This document shows positions 1 to 6,240 of a DNA stretch of 7,944 bases, in pieces. The stretch is from DASUZB01 sp036377075 (GTDB taxonomy: Bacteria; Actinomycetota; CALGFH01), in the NCBI GenBank assembly GCA_036377075.1, contig DASUZB010000060.1, positions 1-7,944 of the forward strand, written 5' to 3'. A program made the translations under genes and the position numbers. The stretch's first letter is position 1, and the number at the start of each line of letters is the position of its first letter. The notes beneath the pieces are model-generated. The model was not told the DNA's origin, searched no databases, and saw only the letters and a list, made by a program, of their open reading frames with translations.

Positions 1-23
1 CGAGGAGTTCTCAGCCCGCCGAG

Positions 24-680
24 GTGCGTGGTGGCTCCGAAGGTGAGGCTGGCGGCGCGTCGCGGCTCGGGGCGGCGAGACGGGGACCTGGGAGCTGGAG
101 CGGTGGCTGCCGGTTGATCACGTCGTCGAGGGTGGTCGCCGCGATCGCGGCCGAGGCCGGGGTGTCGGTGGAAACGGTCTACAAGGCGTTCGGCGGCAAG
201 GCCGGGCTGGTCCGCGCCATCTACGACCGGGGCCTGGGCGGGCGGGGGCCGGTACCCGCCTACGAGCGCTCCGACGCGATGCGGGAGCGCGAGACCGACC
301 CGGAGGCGATCATGCGCAACTGGGGCACCCTCACCACCGAGGTCGCCTCGGTCGTCACGCCGATCCGGTTGCTGATGCGCTCGGCGGCGGCCACCGACTC
401 CGAGATGGCGGCCCTGCTCGAAGCGAGCGACCGGGAGCGCCTGGAACGCATGCGCCACCACGCCCTGTTCCTGCAGCGGCGCGGCTACCTGCGCGAGGGC
501 GTCACCCTGGCCGAGGCCACCGACGTCCTGTGGACCTGCAGCTCGGTCGAGCTCTACGACCTGCTCGTCCTGCAGCGCGGCTGGTCGCAGCGCCGCTTCG
601 CCGAGTTCGTGGCCGACTTCATGATCGTCGGGCTGCTCCCCCGCGCCGGCCGCCAGGGCACCGGCGCTCCTCGTTGTTGA
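24..680 (+). CDS. TetR-family transcriptional regulator, N-terminus abnormal or truncated
   Basis: This is a probable DNA-binding repressor of the TetR/AcrR type. The second and third helices of the helix-turn-helix are clear at residues 37-57 (VVAAIAAEAGVSVETVYKAF), followed by the usual GGKAGLVRAIYDRGL. The C-terminal ligand-binding part ends with the actinobacterial pattern VELYDLLVLQRGWS (residues 175-188) and a final hydrophobic helix. What is missing is the first helix, normally ILDAALELFAERGY-like. The residues before 37 are Gly/Arg/Ser-rich with no such helix, and the other two forward frames do not supply a convincing one. The GTG at 24 gives 218 aa; a TTG at 114 gives 188 aa; neither has a good Shine-Dalgarno site. 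The frame is open to the window edge, so the start could lie upstream. The gene may be 5'-truncated, frameshifted or a decaying pseudogene. It converges on the beta-helix gene with a 15-bp gap, so it need not regulate the sox operon. Family call is firm; start and functionality are not. Confidence 0.75.
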   Translation: MRGGSEGEAGGASRLGAARRGPGSWSGGCRLITSSRVVAAIAAEAGVSVETVYKAFGGKAGLVRAIYDRGLGGRGPVPAYERSDAMRERETDPEAIMRNWGTLTTEVASVVTPIRLLMRSAAATDSEMAALLEASDRERLERMRHHALFLQRRGYLREGVTLAEATDVLWTCSSVELYDLLVLQRGWSQRRFAEFVADFMIVGLLPRAGRQGTGAPRC

Positions 681-695
681 GGTCGTGGGCTGCGG

Positions 696-1316
696 CTAGT
701 CCTCCCGCCCGAAGTCGACGATCCTGTCGGTGTTGTGGCGGCCGAAGCGCTCGGCGTAGCGGGCCATCGCCGCCGGCATGAGCGTCTCGCCGGCGGGCGG
801 CCTGGGCAGGCCGAAGACCGTCCCCGGAAAGTCGAGTCCCTCCTGGATCGCCCAGATCTCCTCGTGCGCCGCCGGCGGGAAGAGCTGGGCGGGATCGCCG
901 ACCGCCACCCACCCGATCGGGACGGTGGCATCGGCGGGCAGGGCGCTGTTGACGTGAACGACGCCGCTGATCCTCAGCTCCGCGCGGGCGCCGACGCGAG
1001 CGCCCGGGAAGACCGCGGCGCCGGTTGCCAGGAAGGCGTTCTCATCGATGCGTGCGCCGTTGACGTGCGCGTGCGGGCCGACGAGCACGTTGTCGCCGAT
1101 CCGCGTCGGGTGGCCGGCCCTGCCGCGGACGAGCGCGTGCTCCATCACGATGCAGCGGCTGCCGATCTCCACCGACCCGCCCTCGGCGGTGACCACGGCG
1201 TTGAACAGGATCCGGCTGTCCTCACCGATCGTCACGTCGCCGCAGACCACGGCGGTCGGCGCGACGTAGGCCGAGTTGGCGATCCGGGGACGCCTGCCCT
1301 GGTGCTCGATCAGCAT
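696..1316 (-). CDS. Left-handed beta-helix (hexapeptide repeat) protein, gamma-carbonic-anhydrase/CaiE/PaaY-like, canonical zinc ligands replaced
   Basis: The protein has 206 aa and starts at an ATG with an AGAGGA Shine-Dalgarno site 6 nt upstream. Residues about 12-145 show hexapeptide-repeat periodicity ([I/V]GxxxxV), for example AYVAPTAVVCGDVTIGEDS (17-35) and TRIGDNVLVGPHAHVNGARI (71-90), ending in the family's VGDPA turn (139-143). The C-terminal helical tail (150-206) is longer than in CaiE. Aligned by eye without gaps to gamma-class carbonic anhydrases, the three zinc-histidine positions hold Arg64, Pro81 and Asn86, and the Arg-Gly-Asp loop is Thr-Ala-Glu (43-45). Carbonic anhydrase activity is therefore unlikely. 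Other histidines (60, 82, 84) lie nearby. The fold normally forms trimers. It is the last gene of the sox block, 79 nt after soxG, so a role linked to sarcosine or betaine use is an inference. CaiE, a relative, sits in a carnitine operon. Possible roles are an acyl-transferase or thioesterase helper, or a scaffold. The fold is certain; the function is unknown. Confidence 0.88.
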   Translation of the reverse strand: MLIEHQGRRPRIANSAYVAPTAVVCGDVTIGEDSRILFNAVVTAEGGSVEIGSRCIVMEHALVRGRAGHPTRIGDNVLVGPHAHVNGARIDENAFLATGAAVFPGARVGARAELRISGVVHVNSALPADATVPIGWVAVGDPAQLFPPAAHEEIWAIQEGLDFPGTVFGLPRPPAGETLMPAAMARYAERFGRHNTDRIVDFGRED

Positions 1317-1322
1317 CGCTGG

Positions 1323-1328
1323 TCCTCT
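1323..1328 (-). promoter_or_regulatory. Ribosome binding site of the beta-helix gene
   Basis: AGAGGA on the minus strand, 6 nt before the ATG at 1316. It supports this start and shows that the gene can be translated independently of soxG, unlike the overlapping genes upstream. Confidence 0.65.
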
Positions 1329-1349
1329 CGTCGGGTGCCTCGTGGGATC

Positions 1350-1383
1350 GCATGGTGGAGCTCATGGCGCGGACCCACCATGC
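1350..1383. repeat. 9-bp perfect inverted repeat between soxG and the beta-helix gene
   Basis: GCATGGTGG (1350-1358) and CCACCATGC (1375-1383) are exact reverse complements separated by 16 nt. The repeat lies in the only sizeable gap (1317-1395) of the minus-strand operon. In RNA it would form a GC-rich hairpin 12 nt beyond the soxG stop. No U-tract follows, so it is not a standard intrinsic terminator. It could lower expression of the last gene, stabilise the upstream mRNA or bind a regulator. Each arm also contains ATG or CAT, so chance is possible. Confidence 0.5.
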
Positions 1384-1395
1384 CGCAGCGGCGGC

Positions 1396-1941
1396 TCAGG
1401 CGCCGCCGGCGGCGTGCCCGAGCCAGTCGACCAGGTAGGTGGCGAACGACGGGCGCAGGAAGATCCTGGTCGCGCCGGCCCGCTCCTGCAGCAGGACCGG
1501 GACGCGCGCGAGCAGCGTCTGCGCGCAGTCGCCGTCGCGCCACGAGCCCGGGTGGAGGTCGAGCCCGCACCCCTGGGCGAGCAGGTCGAGGCGGCCGTCG
1601 CCGGCCAGCTCGACGACGGCCTGGTTCGCGCTGACGTCGACCACCGAGTGGTGCACGCCGTCGAGCGCGGCCTCGAGCTCCGCCACCAGCGCCGCGATGG
1701 TGCCCGGCGCGGCGACCAGCAGCCACTCGTCGGGGCCGAGCCAGAGCGCCTCGCGGCCGCCGGTCGCGCTCCAGGTGTTGGGCGTCGCCGGCAGGTCCAG
1801 CGGGGGGCGCGCCGCCGGCGTCGCGTCGGCCCGCAGGTTCGCCAGCGCGAGGAAGGCGACCTCGCGGGCGCCGATCGCGGCCAGGTCCTCGGCCCGCCCG
1901 GCCAGCGGCGACCGGGCCGGCCCGCCCACCGGCTCAGCCAT
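1396..1941 (-). CDS. soxG: Sarcosine oxidase, gamma subunit
   Basis: Small subunit (181 aa) of heterotetrameric sarcosine oxidase, which converts sarcosine to glycine in the cytoplasm. The family is recognised from LWLGPDEWLLVAAPG (66-80), the HHSVVDVSANQAVVELAG stretch (96-113), CGLDLHPGSW (124-133), and the ending ARVPVLLQE...IFLRPSFATYLVDWL. These match the GcvT/YgfZ-like fold of SoxG. The length is close to the usual 180-210 aa. The start ATG lies inside the end of soxA, overlapping it by 8 bp, with GAGGGG 10 nt upstream inside soxA, so translation is probably coupled. It is the fourth gene in the classic B-D-A-G order. SoxG carries no cofactor of its own in the characterised complexes and contributes to assembly around SoxA. 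No defect is visible. Confidence 0.93.
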   Translation of the reverse strand: MAEPVGGPARSPLAGRAEDLAAIGAREVAFLALANLRADATPAARPPLDLPATPNTWSATGGREALWLGPDEWLLVAAPGTIAALVAELEAALDGVHHSVVDVSANQAVVELAGDGRLDLLAQGCGLDLHPGSWRDGDCAQTLLARVPVLLQERAGATRIFLRPSFATYLVDWLGHAAGGA

Positions 1942-4642
1942 CGCGGCGCAGCCCCTCGGGGTCGTAGAAGACGGGCCGGGTGACCGTGGCCGGGACGGCC
2001 GGCGCCGGGCTCCCCGCCTCGAACGGGCTGCGCGCGTAGACGGTCGCGCCGAGGCGCTCCCGGCCGCCGGCGAGCAGCGCCAGCGCGAAGGTCCGTCCGA
2101 GGGTGGCGCTCTCGTAGGACGAGGTGACGTGCCCGAGCATCGGGACCGGTGCCGGGGCCTCGGCGTGCGCGGCCGCCACCAGCTGCGCGCCCTCCGGCAG
2201 CAGCACCCCGGGGTCGTCGGGCAGCAGCCCGACGAGCTGCTTGCGTTCCGGCCGCACCAGGTCGGCGCGGCGCAGCGAGCGCCGGCCGACGAAGTCCCCC
2301 TTGCCGAGGTTGACGATCCACGACATGCCGAGGTCGTCCGGGGTGACGGTGCCGTCGGTGTCCTGCCCGACCATCACGAACCCCTTCTCCGCGCGCAGCA
2401 CGTGCATCGCCTGGGTCCCGTACGGCGTGATCCCGAACGGCTCGCCCGCCTCCAGCAACGCCTCCCACAGGTGCAGGCCGTGCCAGCCGGCGACGTGCAC
2501 CTCGATGGCGAGCTCGCCGGAGAACGAGACCCGCGCCAGCCGCGCGGGGACGCCGGCGACCGCGCCGTCGCGCCAGCTCATGAACGGCAGGGCCGCGCGC
2601 GAGACGTCCACGTCGGTGCCGACCGCCCGCAGCACCTCGCGCGCCAGGGGCCCGGCCACGGCGACCGTGGCCCACTGCTCGGTCACGCTGGTGCAGTAGA
2701 CGCGCAGCTCGGGCCACTCCGTCTGCAGCCACTCCTCGAACCGGTCGAGCACCCTGGCCGCGGCGCCGGTGGTCGTGGTGACCAGGTAGCGGTCGGTGGC
2801 CAGGCGCATCGCCACGCCGTCGTCGAAGACCATCCCGTCGAGGCCGAGCATGAAGCCGTAGCGGATGCGCCCGACCGCCAGGGTGGACATGGCGTTGGAG
2901 TACATCCGGTCGAGGAAGGTGGCCGCGTCCGGCCCGACGACCTCGATGGTGCCGAGCGTGGTGGCGTCGATCATGCCGACGCCGGTGCGCACCGCGGCGC
3001 ACTCGCGCAGCACCGCGTCGCGCATCGGCTCGCCCTCGCGCGGGAAGTACCAGGGCCGCTTCCACTGGCCGACGTTCTCGAACACCGCGCCCCGCCGGAC
3101 GTGCGCGGCGTGCATCGGCGTCTCCCGGGCGGGGTCGAACAGCGCGCCGCGGTACGGCCCGGCGAGGACCTGGAAGGCGACCGGCGACCAGGGCGGCCGG
3201 GCGTTGCTGGGGCCTTGCGCGCCAGGGTCGGTGCCGAGCAGCTGGTTGACGATCTCGGCGACCAGGGCGCCCGACGCACGGCCCTGGTCGACGGCGGTGC
3301 CGATGTAGGTGGCGCGCTTGACGTGCTCGACGCTGCGCAGCCCGCTGCCGAGGGCGGCGGCGACGTCGGCCACCGTCTGGTCGCGCTGCAGGTCGACGAA
3401 GTGCTCGCCGAGGTCCCCGTCGGGGACGTACCAGCAGGGCTCGGCGGCCGGGACCTCGCCGGCGGCCGCGCCGACCAGTGACAGCCACGGCGGCCCGCGG
3501 TCGGGCACGAAGCAGCTCCGCTCGGCCGCGTAGCGCAGGCCGCCGCCGATGGCGCGGTGCAGCTGCGTCACCGGGTTCCAGCCGCCCGAGACCGCCACCA
3601 GGTCGGCCGCCAGCCGGGTCCTGGTGCCGTCCGCCTCCACCACCACCGCGGCGGCGACCCGCTCCTGGCCGTCGGTCGCGGCCACCACCGAGCCGGCCAG
3701 CACCGGCAGGCCGTCGGCGCGCGCCCGCTCCTGCGCGGCGGCCTCGCGCCGCGGGTCGACCACGGCGACCACCTCGGCGCCGGCGTCCCGCAGCGCCCGC
3801 GCCGCGTCGTACCCGGCGTCGTTGCTGGTGAACACGAGCGCCCGCGCGGCGGGGAGCACCCCGAAGCGGTCGAGGTAGGTGAGCGCGGCGCCGGCGAGCA
3901 TCACCCCGGGCCGGTCGTTGCCGGCGAACGCGATCGGCCGCTCGTGCGCGCCGGTCGCCAGCACCACGCGGCGCGCCCGCACGTGCCAGACCCGCTCGCC
4001 GCCGGAGGGGGCGTTCCGGTTGCGCTCGTGCACCACCACGTAGCCGGCGTCGTAGACGCCGAGCGCCGCGGCGTCGGAGAGCACGGTGACGTCCGCGGCG
4101 CCGCGCAGCTCGGCGGCGGCGTCGTCGACCCAGGCCAGCGCGGGCTGCCCGTCGACCGTCTCGGTCGGCCGCGCCGCGCCCCCGAGCCAGGAGCGCTCAT
4201 CGACCAGCAGCACCCGGTCGCCGCGCGCGGCCGCCTCCCGGGCGGCGCGCAGGCCCGCGACCCCGCCGCCGACGACCAGCGTCTCCACGTGCGCGTGCCG
4301 GTGCGAGCTCGGCCGCGAGGGCGCTCCGGTCGCCGGCAACCGGCCGACGCCGGCGCGTGGGGCCGCGGCGAGGTCGTCGACCAGCGGGACCATGGTCGCC
4401 GGCGCGATCAGGTCGAACCACGGCGCGGTCACCTCGACGAAGGCGCACGGCTCCTCGGGCCCGGCGGTCATCACCCCGCGCGGCCGGCCCAGCACCGGCG
4501 AGCGGAAGCCGCCCGCCAGGCCGTTGGCGAGCAGCGCCGACGCCAGCGTGTCGCCGGCGAGCCCGCGGTACTCGCTGCCGCCGAAGGTGAAGCGCAGCGG
4601 CCGGCCCCGGTCCACCGCGCCCCCGGTGTCGAGGCGGCGCAC
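1934..4642 (-). CDS. soxA: Sarcosine oxidase, alpha subunit (short N-terminal region)
   Basis: Large subunit (902 aa) of tetrameric sarcosine oxidase. It binds NAD and tetrahydrofolate and receives the methyl carbon released from sarcosine at SoxB. Residues 1-70 are the ferredoxin-like N-terminal fold (RPLRFTF, GDTLASALLANG, AGPEEP) without a [2Fe-2S] cysteine set. A Rossmann motif GGGVAGLRAA lies at 125-134, a second nucleotide-binding segment at 268-296 (SNDAGYDAARALRDAGAEV), and the SoxA signature FVDLQRDQTVADV...RSVEHVKRATYIGTAVDQG at 415-454. The GcvT-like folate domain fills about 485-900 (RPPWSPVAFQVLAGP; GVGMIDATTLGTIEVVGP; MLGHVTSSYES). Known SoxA proteins are about 960-1000 aa. The shortening appears to lie between AGPEEP and the first Rossmann motif, which sits near 125. 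The GTG start directly abuts the TAG of soxD in the same frame, with GGGAGG 5 nt upstream. A downstream in-frame GTG (residue 10) is less likely because GGAVDRGRPLRF is conserved-looking. Confidence 0.96.
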   Translation of the reverse strand: MRRLDTGGAVDRGRPLRFTFGGSEYRGLAGDTLASALLANGLAGGFRSPVLGRPRGVMTAGPEEPCAFVEVTAPWFDLIAPATMVPLVDDLAAAPRAGVGRLPATGAPSRPSSHRHAHVETLVVGGGVAGLRAAREAAARGDRVLLVDERSWLGGAARPTETVDGQPALAWVDDAAAELRGAADVTVLSDAAALGVYDAGYVVVHERNRNAPSGGERVWHVRARRVVLATGAHERPIAFAGNDRPGVMLAGAALTYLDRFGVLPAARALVFTSNDAGYDAARALRDAGAEVVAVVDPRREAAAQERARADGLPVLAGSVVAATDGQERVAAAVVVEADGTRTRLAADLVAVSGGWNPVTQLHRAIGGGLRYAAERSCFVPDRGPPWLSLVGAAAGEVPAAEPCWYVPDGDLGEHFVDLQRDQTVADVAAALGSGLRSVEHVKRATYIGTAVDQGRASGALVAEIVNQLLGTDPGAQGPSNARPPWSPVAFQVLAGPYRGALFDPARETPMHAAHVRRGAVFENVGQWKRPWYFPREGEPMRDAVLRECAAVRTGVGMIDATTLGTIEVVGPDAATFLDRMYSNAMSTLAVGRIRYGFMLGLDGMVFDDGVAMRLATDRYLVTTTTGAAARVLDRFEEWLQTEWPELRVYCTSVTEQWATVAVAGPLAREVLRAVGTDVDVSRAALPFMSWRDGAVAGVPARLARVSFSGELAIEVHVAGWHGLHLWEALLEAGEPFGITPYGTQAMHVLRAEKGFVMVGQDTDGTVTPDDLGMSWIVNLGKGDFVGRRSLRRADLVRPERKQLVGLLPDDPGVLLPEGAQLVAAAHAEAPAPVPMLGHVTSSYESATLGRTFALALLAGGRERLGATVYARSPFEAGSPAPAVPATVTRPVFYDPEGLRRDG

Positions 4643-4927
4643 CTACGCCTCCCGGTCCCCGGCCAGGGGCGGGCCGTCCGGGTGCGGCTCCACCAGGGCG
4701 TTGGTGGCCGTGTCGCGCACCAGGTCGAACCAGCGGCGGCAGCCGCCGGCGTGGTACCAGCGCTCGGCGAACGGGCCCTTGGGGTTGTCGCGCATGAACA
4801 GGTAGTCGGCCCAGGCCTCATCGGAGAGCGCGTCGGGGTCGGCCGGGTAGGCGATGCCCGCCTGCCCGCCGTAGCGGAACTCGACCTCGTCGCGTGGCCC
4901 GCACCAGGGGCAGGGGAGCAGCAGCAT
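4643..4927 (-). CDS. soxD: Sarcosine oxidase, delta subunit (zinc-binding)
   Basis: Small zinc subunit (94 aa) of heterotetrameric sarcosine oxidase. The four zinc ligands expected for the family are present: Cys6 and Cys9 in CPWCG, and His59 and Cys63 in HAGGC, followed by the family's RRWFDLVRDT (64-73). Further hallmarks are EFRYGGQA (16-23) and YLFMRDNPKGPFAERWYH (42-59). The length is normal. The ATG shares one base with the TGA of soxB (TGATG), so translation is probably coupled; no strong Shine-Dalgarno site is seen. The TAG stop is directly followed by the GTG start of soxA in the same frame. The subunit is thought to be structural, close to the SoxA/SoxB interface. No defect is visible. 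Confidence 0.95.
   Translation of the reverse strand: MLLLPCPWCGPRDEVEFRYGGQAGIAYPADPDALSDEAWADYLFMRDNPKGPFAERWYHAGGCRRWFDLVRDTATNALVEPHPDGPPLAGDREA
4648..4653 (-). promoter_or_regulatory. Ribosome binding site of soxA, inside the end of soxD
   Basis: GGGAGG on the minus strand, 5 nt before the GTG at 4642. It supports this GTG as the soxA start and favours separate initiation over read-through of the soxD TAG. Confidence 0.65.
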
Positions 4928-6117
4928 CAGTGGGCGACCGCCGCGGCGCCGTGCTCGTCGATCAGGGCGCCGCTGGTGAAGCGCTCCAGGGCGAACGGCC
5001 GCGCCAGCTCCGGCGGTTCGCCCTTGGCGATCGTCTCGGCGAGCACCCAGCCGGAGCCCGGCGTCGCCTTGAACCCGCCGGTGCCCCAGCCGCAGTTGAT
5101 GAGCAGCCCGTCGACCGGGGTGCGGCCGATGATCGGCGAGGCGTCGGGGCAGACGTCGACGATCCCGCCCCAGGTCCGCAGCACCTTGGCGTGGGCGAAG
5201 ACCGGGAACAGCTCGACCGCGGCGGCGAGCTGGTGCTCGATCACGTGGAACGAGCCGCGCTGGGTGTAGGAGTTGTGCGCGTCGATGCCGGCGCCCATCA
5301 CCAGCTCGCCCCTGTCGGCCTGCGAGACGTAGACGTGCACCGCGTTGGACATCACCACGCAGTCGAGCACCGGCTCGAGCAGGACCGAGACGAGGGCCTG
5401 CAGTGGGTGGGACTGCAGCGGCAGGCGCAGCCCGGCCATGGCGGCCAGCACCGAGCTGTGGCCCGCGGCGACCAGCGCGACGGTCCCGGCGGCAATGGTG
5501 CCGCGGGTGGTGCGCACGCCGCGCACCCGCCCGCCGTCGAGGTCGAACCCGGTCACCTCGCAGTGCTCGACGACGTCGACCCCGAGCCGGTCGGCGGCGG
5601 TGGCGAACCCCCAGGCGACCCGGTCGTGGCGCGCGATGCCGCCGCGCCGCTGCAGGGTCGCGCCGAGCACCGGGTACCTGACGTGCGGCGAGACGTCGAC
5701 GATCGGGCAGAAGCGCGCGACCTCGGCCGGGGTGAGCCACTCGGCGTCGACGCCGTTGAGCGCGTTGGCGTTGACGCGCCGCAGCGAGTCGCGGACGTCC
5801 TGCAGGTCGTGCGCGAGGTTGAGCACGCCGCGCTGGCTGAAGCTGAGGTCGAAGCCGAGGTCCTGCTCGAGCCCCTCCCAGAGCTTGAGCGAGTGCTCGT
5901 AGATCGCGGCCGACTCGTCCCACAGGTAGTTCGAGCGGATGATGGTGGTGTTGCGGGCGGTGTTGCCGCCGCCGAGCCAGCCCTTCTCCACCACGCACAC
6001 GTCGGTGACGCCGTGGTTGCGCGCCAGGTAGTAGGCGGTCGCGAGGCCGTGCCCCCCGCCGCCGACCACCACCACGTCGTAGGAACGTTTCGGCTCGGCC
6101 GCCCGCCAGTACCGCAT
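4927..6117 (-). CDS. soxB: Sarcosine oxidase, beta subunit (flavin catalytic subunit)
   Basis: Catalytic subunit (396 aa) of the D-amino-acid-oxidase fold; it oxidises sarcosine using FAD and passes electrons through covalent FMN to O2. The FAD Rossmann motif VVVVGGGGHGLATAYYLA lies at 15-32, with the adenine-binding acid at 44 (VVEKGWLGGGNTARNTT). RGGIARHDRVAWG (158-170) carries His164 at the position of the histidine that anchors FMN covalently in characterised SoxB. GGIVDVCPDASPIIG (317-331) and NCGWGTGGFKATPGSG (341-356) are C-terminal signatures of the family. Known SoxB proteins are about 400-415 aa; this one has a slightly shorter N-terminal leader (MRYWRAAEPKRSYD). The open frame continues upstream of 6117, but that part lies opposite the IclR gene and has no SoxB similarity, so the ATG at 6117 is chosen. 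It is the first gene of the operon, divergent from the IclR gene. No strong Shine-Dalgarno site precedes it. Confidence 0.96.
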   Translation of the reverse strand: MRYWRAAEPKRSYDVVVVGGGGHGLATAYYLARNHGVTDVCVVEKGWLGGGNTARNTTIIRSNYLWDESAAIYEHSLKLWEGLEQDLGFDLSFSQRGVLNLAHDLQDVRDSLRRVNANALNGVDAEWLTPAEVARFCPIVDVSPHVRYPVLGATLQRRGGIARHDRVAWGFATAADRLGVDVVEHCEVTGFDLDGGRVRGVRTTRGTIAAGTVALVAAGHSSVLAAMAGLRLPLQSHPLQALVSVLLEPVLDCVVMSNAVHVYVSQADRGELVMGAGIDAHNSYTQRGSFHVIEHQLAAAVELFPVFAHAKVLRTWGGIVDVCPDASPIIGRTPVDGLLINCGWGTGGFKATPGSGWVLAETIAKGEPPELARPFALERFTSGALIDEHGAAAVAH

Positions 6118-6240
6118 GGCCCGCGAGCGTACATGTTTTTCGAACGCCGGTGGCCTCCGCCGCTGAGTTGCCGCATGCCCCGCAGGCGAGGCGACTGCGG
6201 ACTTGGCAACGACTCGCGACCGTGGTGCAAGCTTCATGCC
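6118..6240. promoter_or_regulatory. Divergent control region between soxB and the IclR regulator, with nested inverted repeats
   Basis: This 123-bp non-coding gap is the only plausible promoter region for both transcription units. CCGCAG (6180-6185) and CTGCGG (6195-6200) form a perfect 6-bp inverted repeat with a 9-nt spacer, nested almost concentrically inside GTTGCC (6167-6172) and GGCAAC (6205-6210). The arrangement suits a dimeric regulator such as IclR. An A/T-rich island (ACATGTTTTTCGAA, 6131-6144) lies closer to soxB. On the minus strand TACGCT (6126-6131) fits the actinobacterial -10 pattern TANNNT, 8 nt before the soxB ATG, compatible with a very short or absent 5' leader. No clear -35 was found. 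Operator and promoter assignments are inference. Confidence 0.5.

Noticed and set aside
669..682. Small inverted repeat CCTC-N6-GAGG at the TetR stop, considered as a terminator
   Set aside because: Only a 4-bp stem with no T-tract; not distinguishable from chance at this GC content.
1310..1384. Possible 24-aa peptide on the minus strand between soxG and the beta-helix gene (ATG at 1382, starting MVGPRHELHH)
   Set aside because: No ribosome binding site beyond chance, the start lies inside the inverted repeat, and nothing in the sequence resembles a known family.
1439..3481. Long plus-strand open frame (680 aa) opposite soxA
   Set aside because: Antisense shadow of soxA and soxG with skewed composition, no domain and no ribosome binding site.
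1362..3488. Long minus-strand open frame (708 aa) overlapping soxG and soxA
   Set aside because: Its translation is Arg/Ala/Gly-rich low-complexity sequence typical of an off-frame reading of GC-rich coding DNA; soxA and soxG in the other frames show full family signatures.
3557..5269. Plus-strand open frame (570 aa) opposite soxA, soxD and soxB
   Set aside because: Shadow of three well-supported genes; composition is His/Arg/Pro/Gly-rich without recognisable motifs.
4894..6240. Upstream extension of the IclR reading frame to about 4894
   Set aside because: This part lies antisense to soxB and the control region and shows no IclR similarity; the regulator domain begins just after the ATG at 6241.
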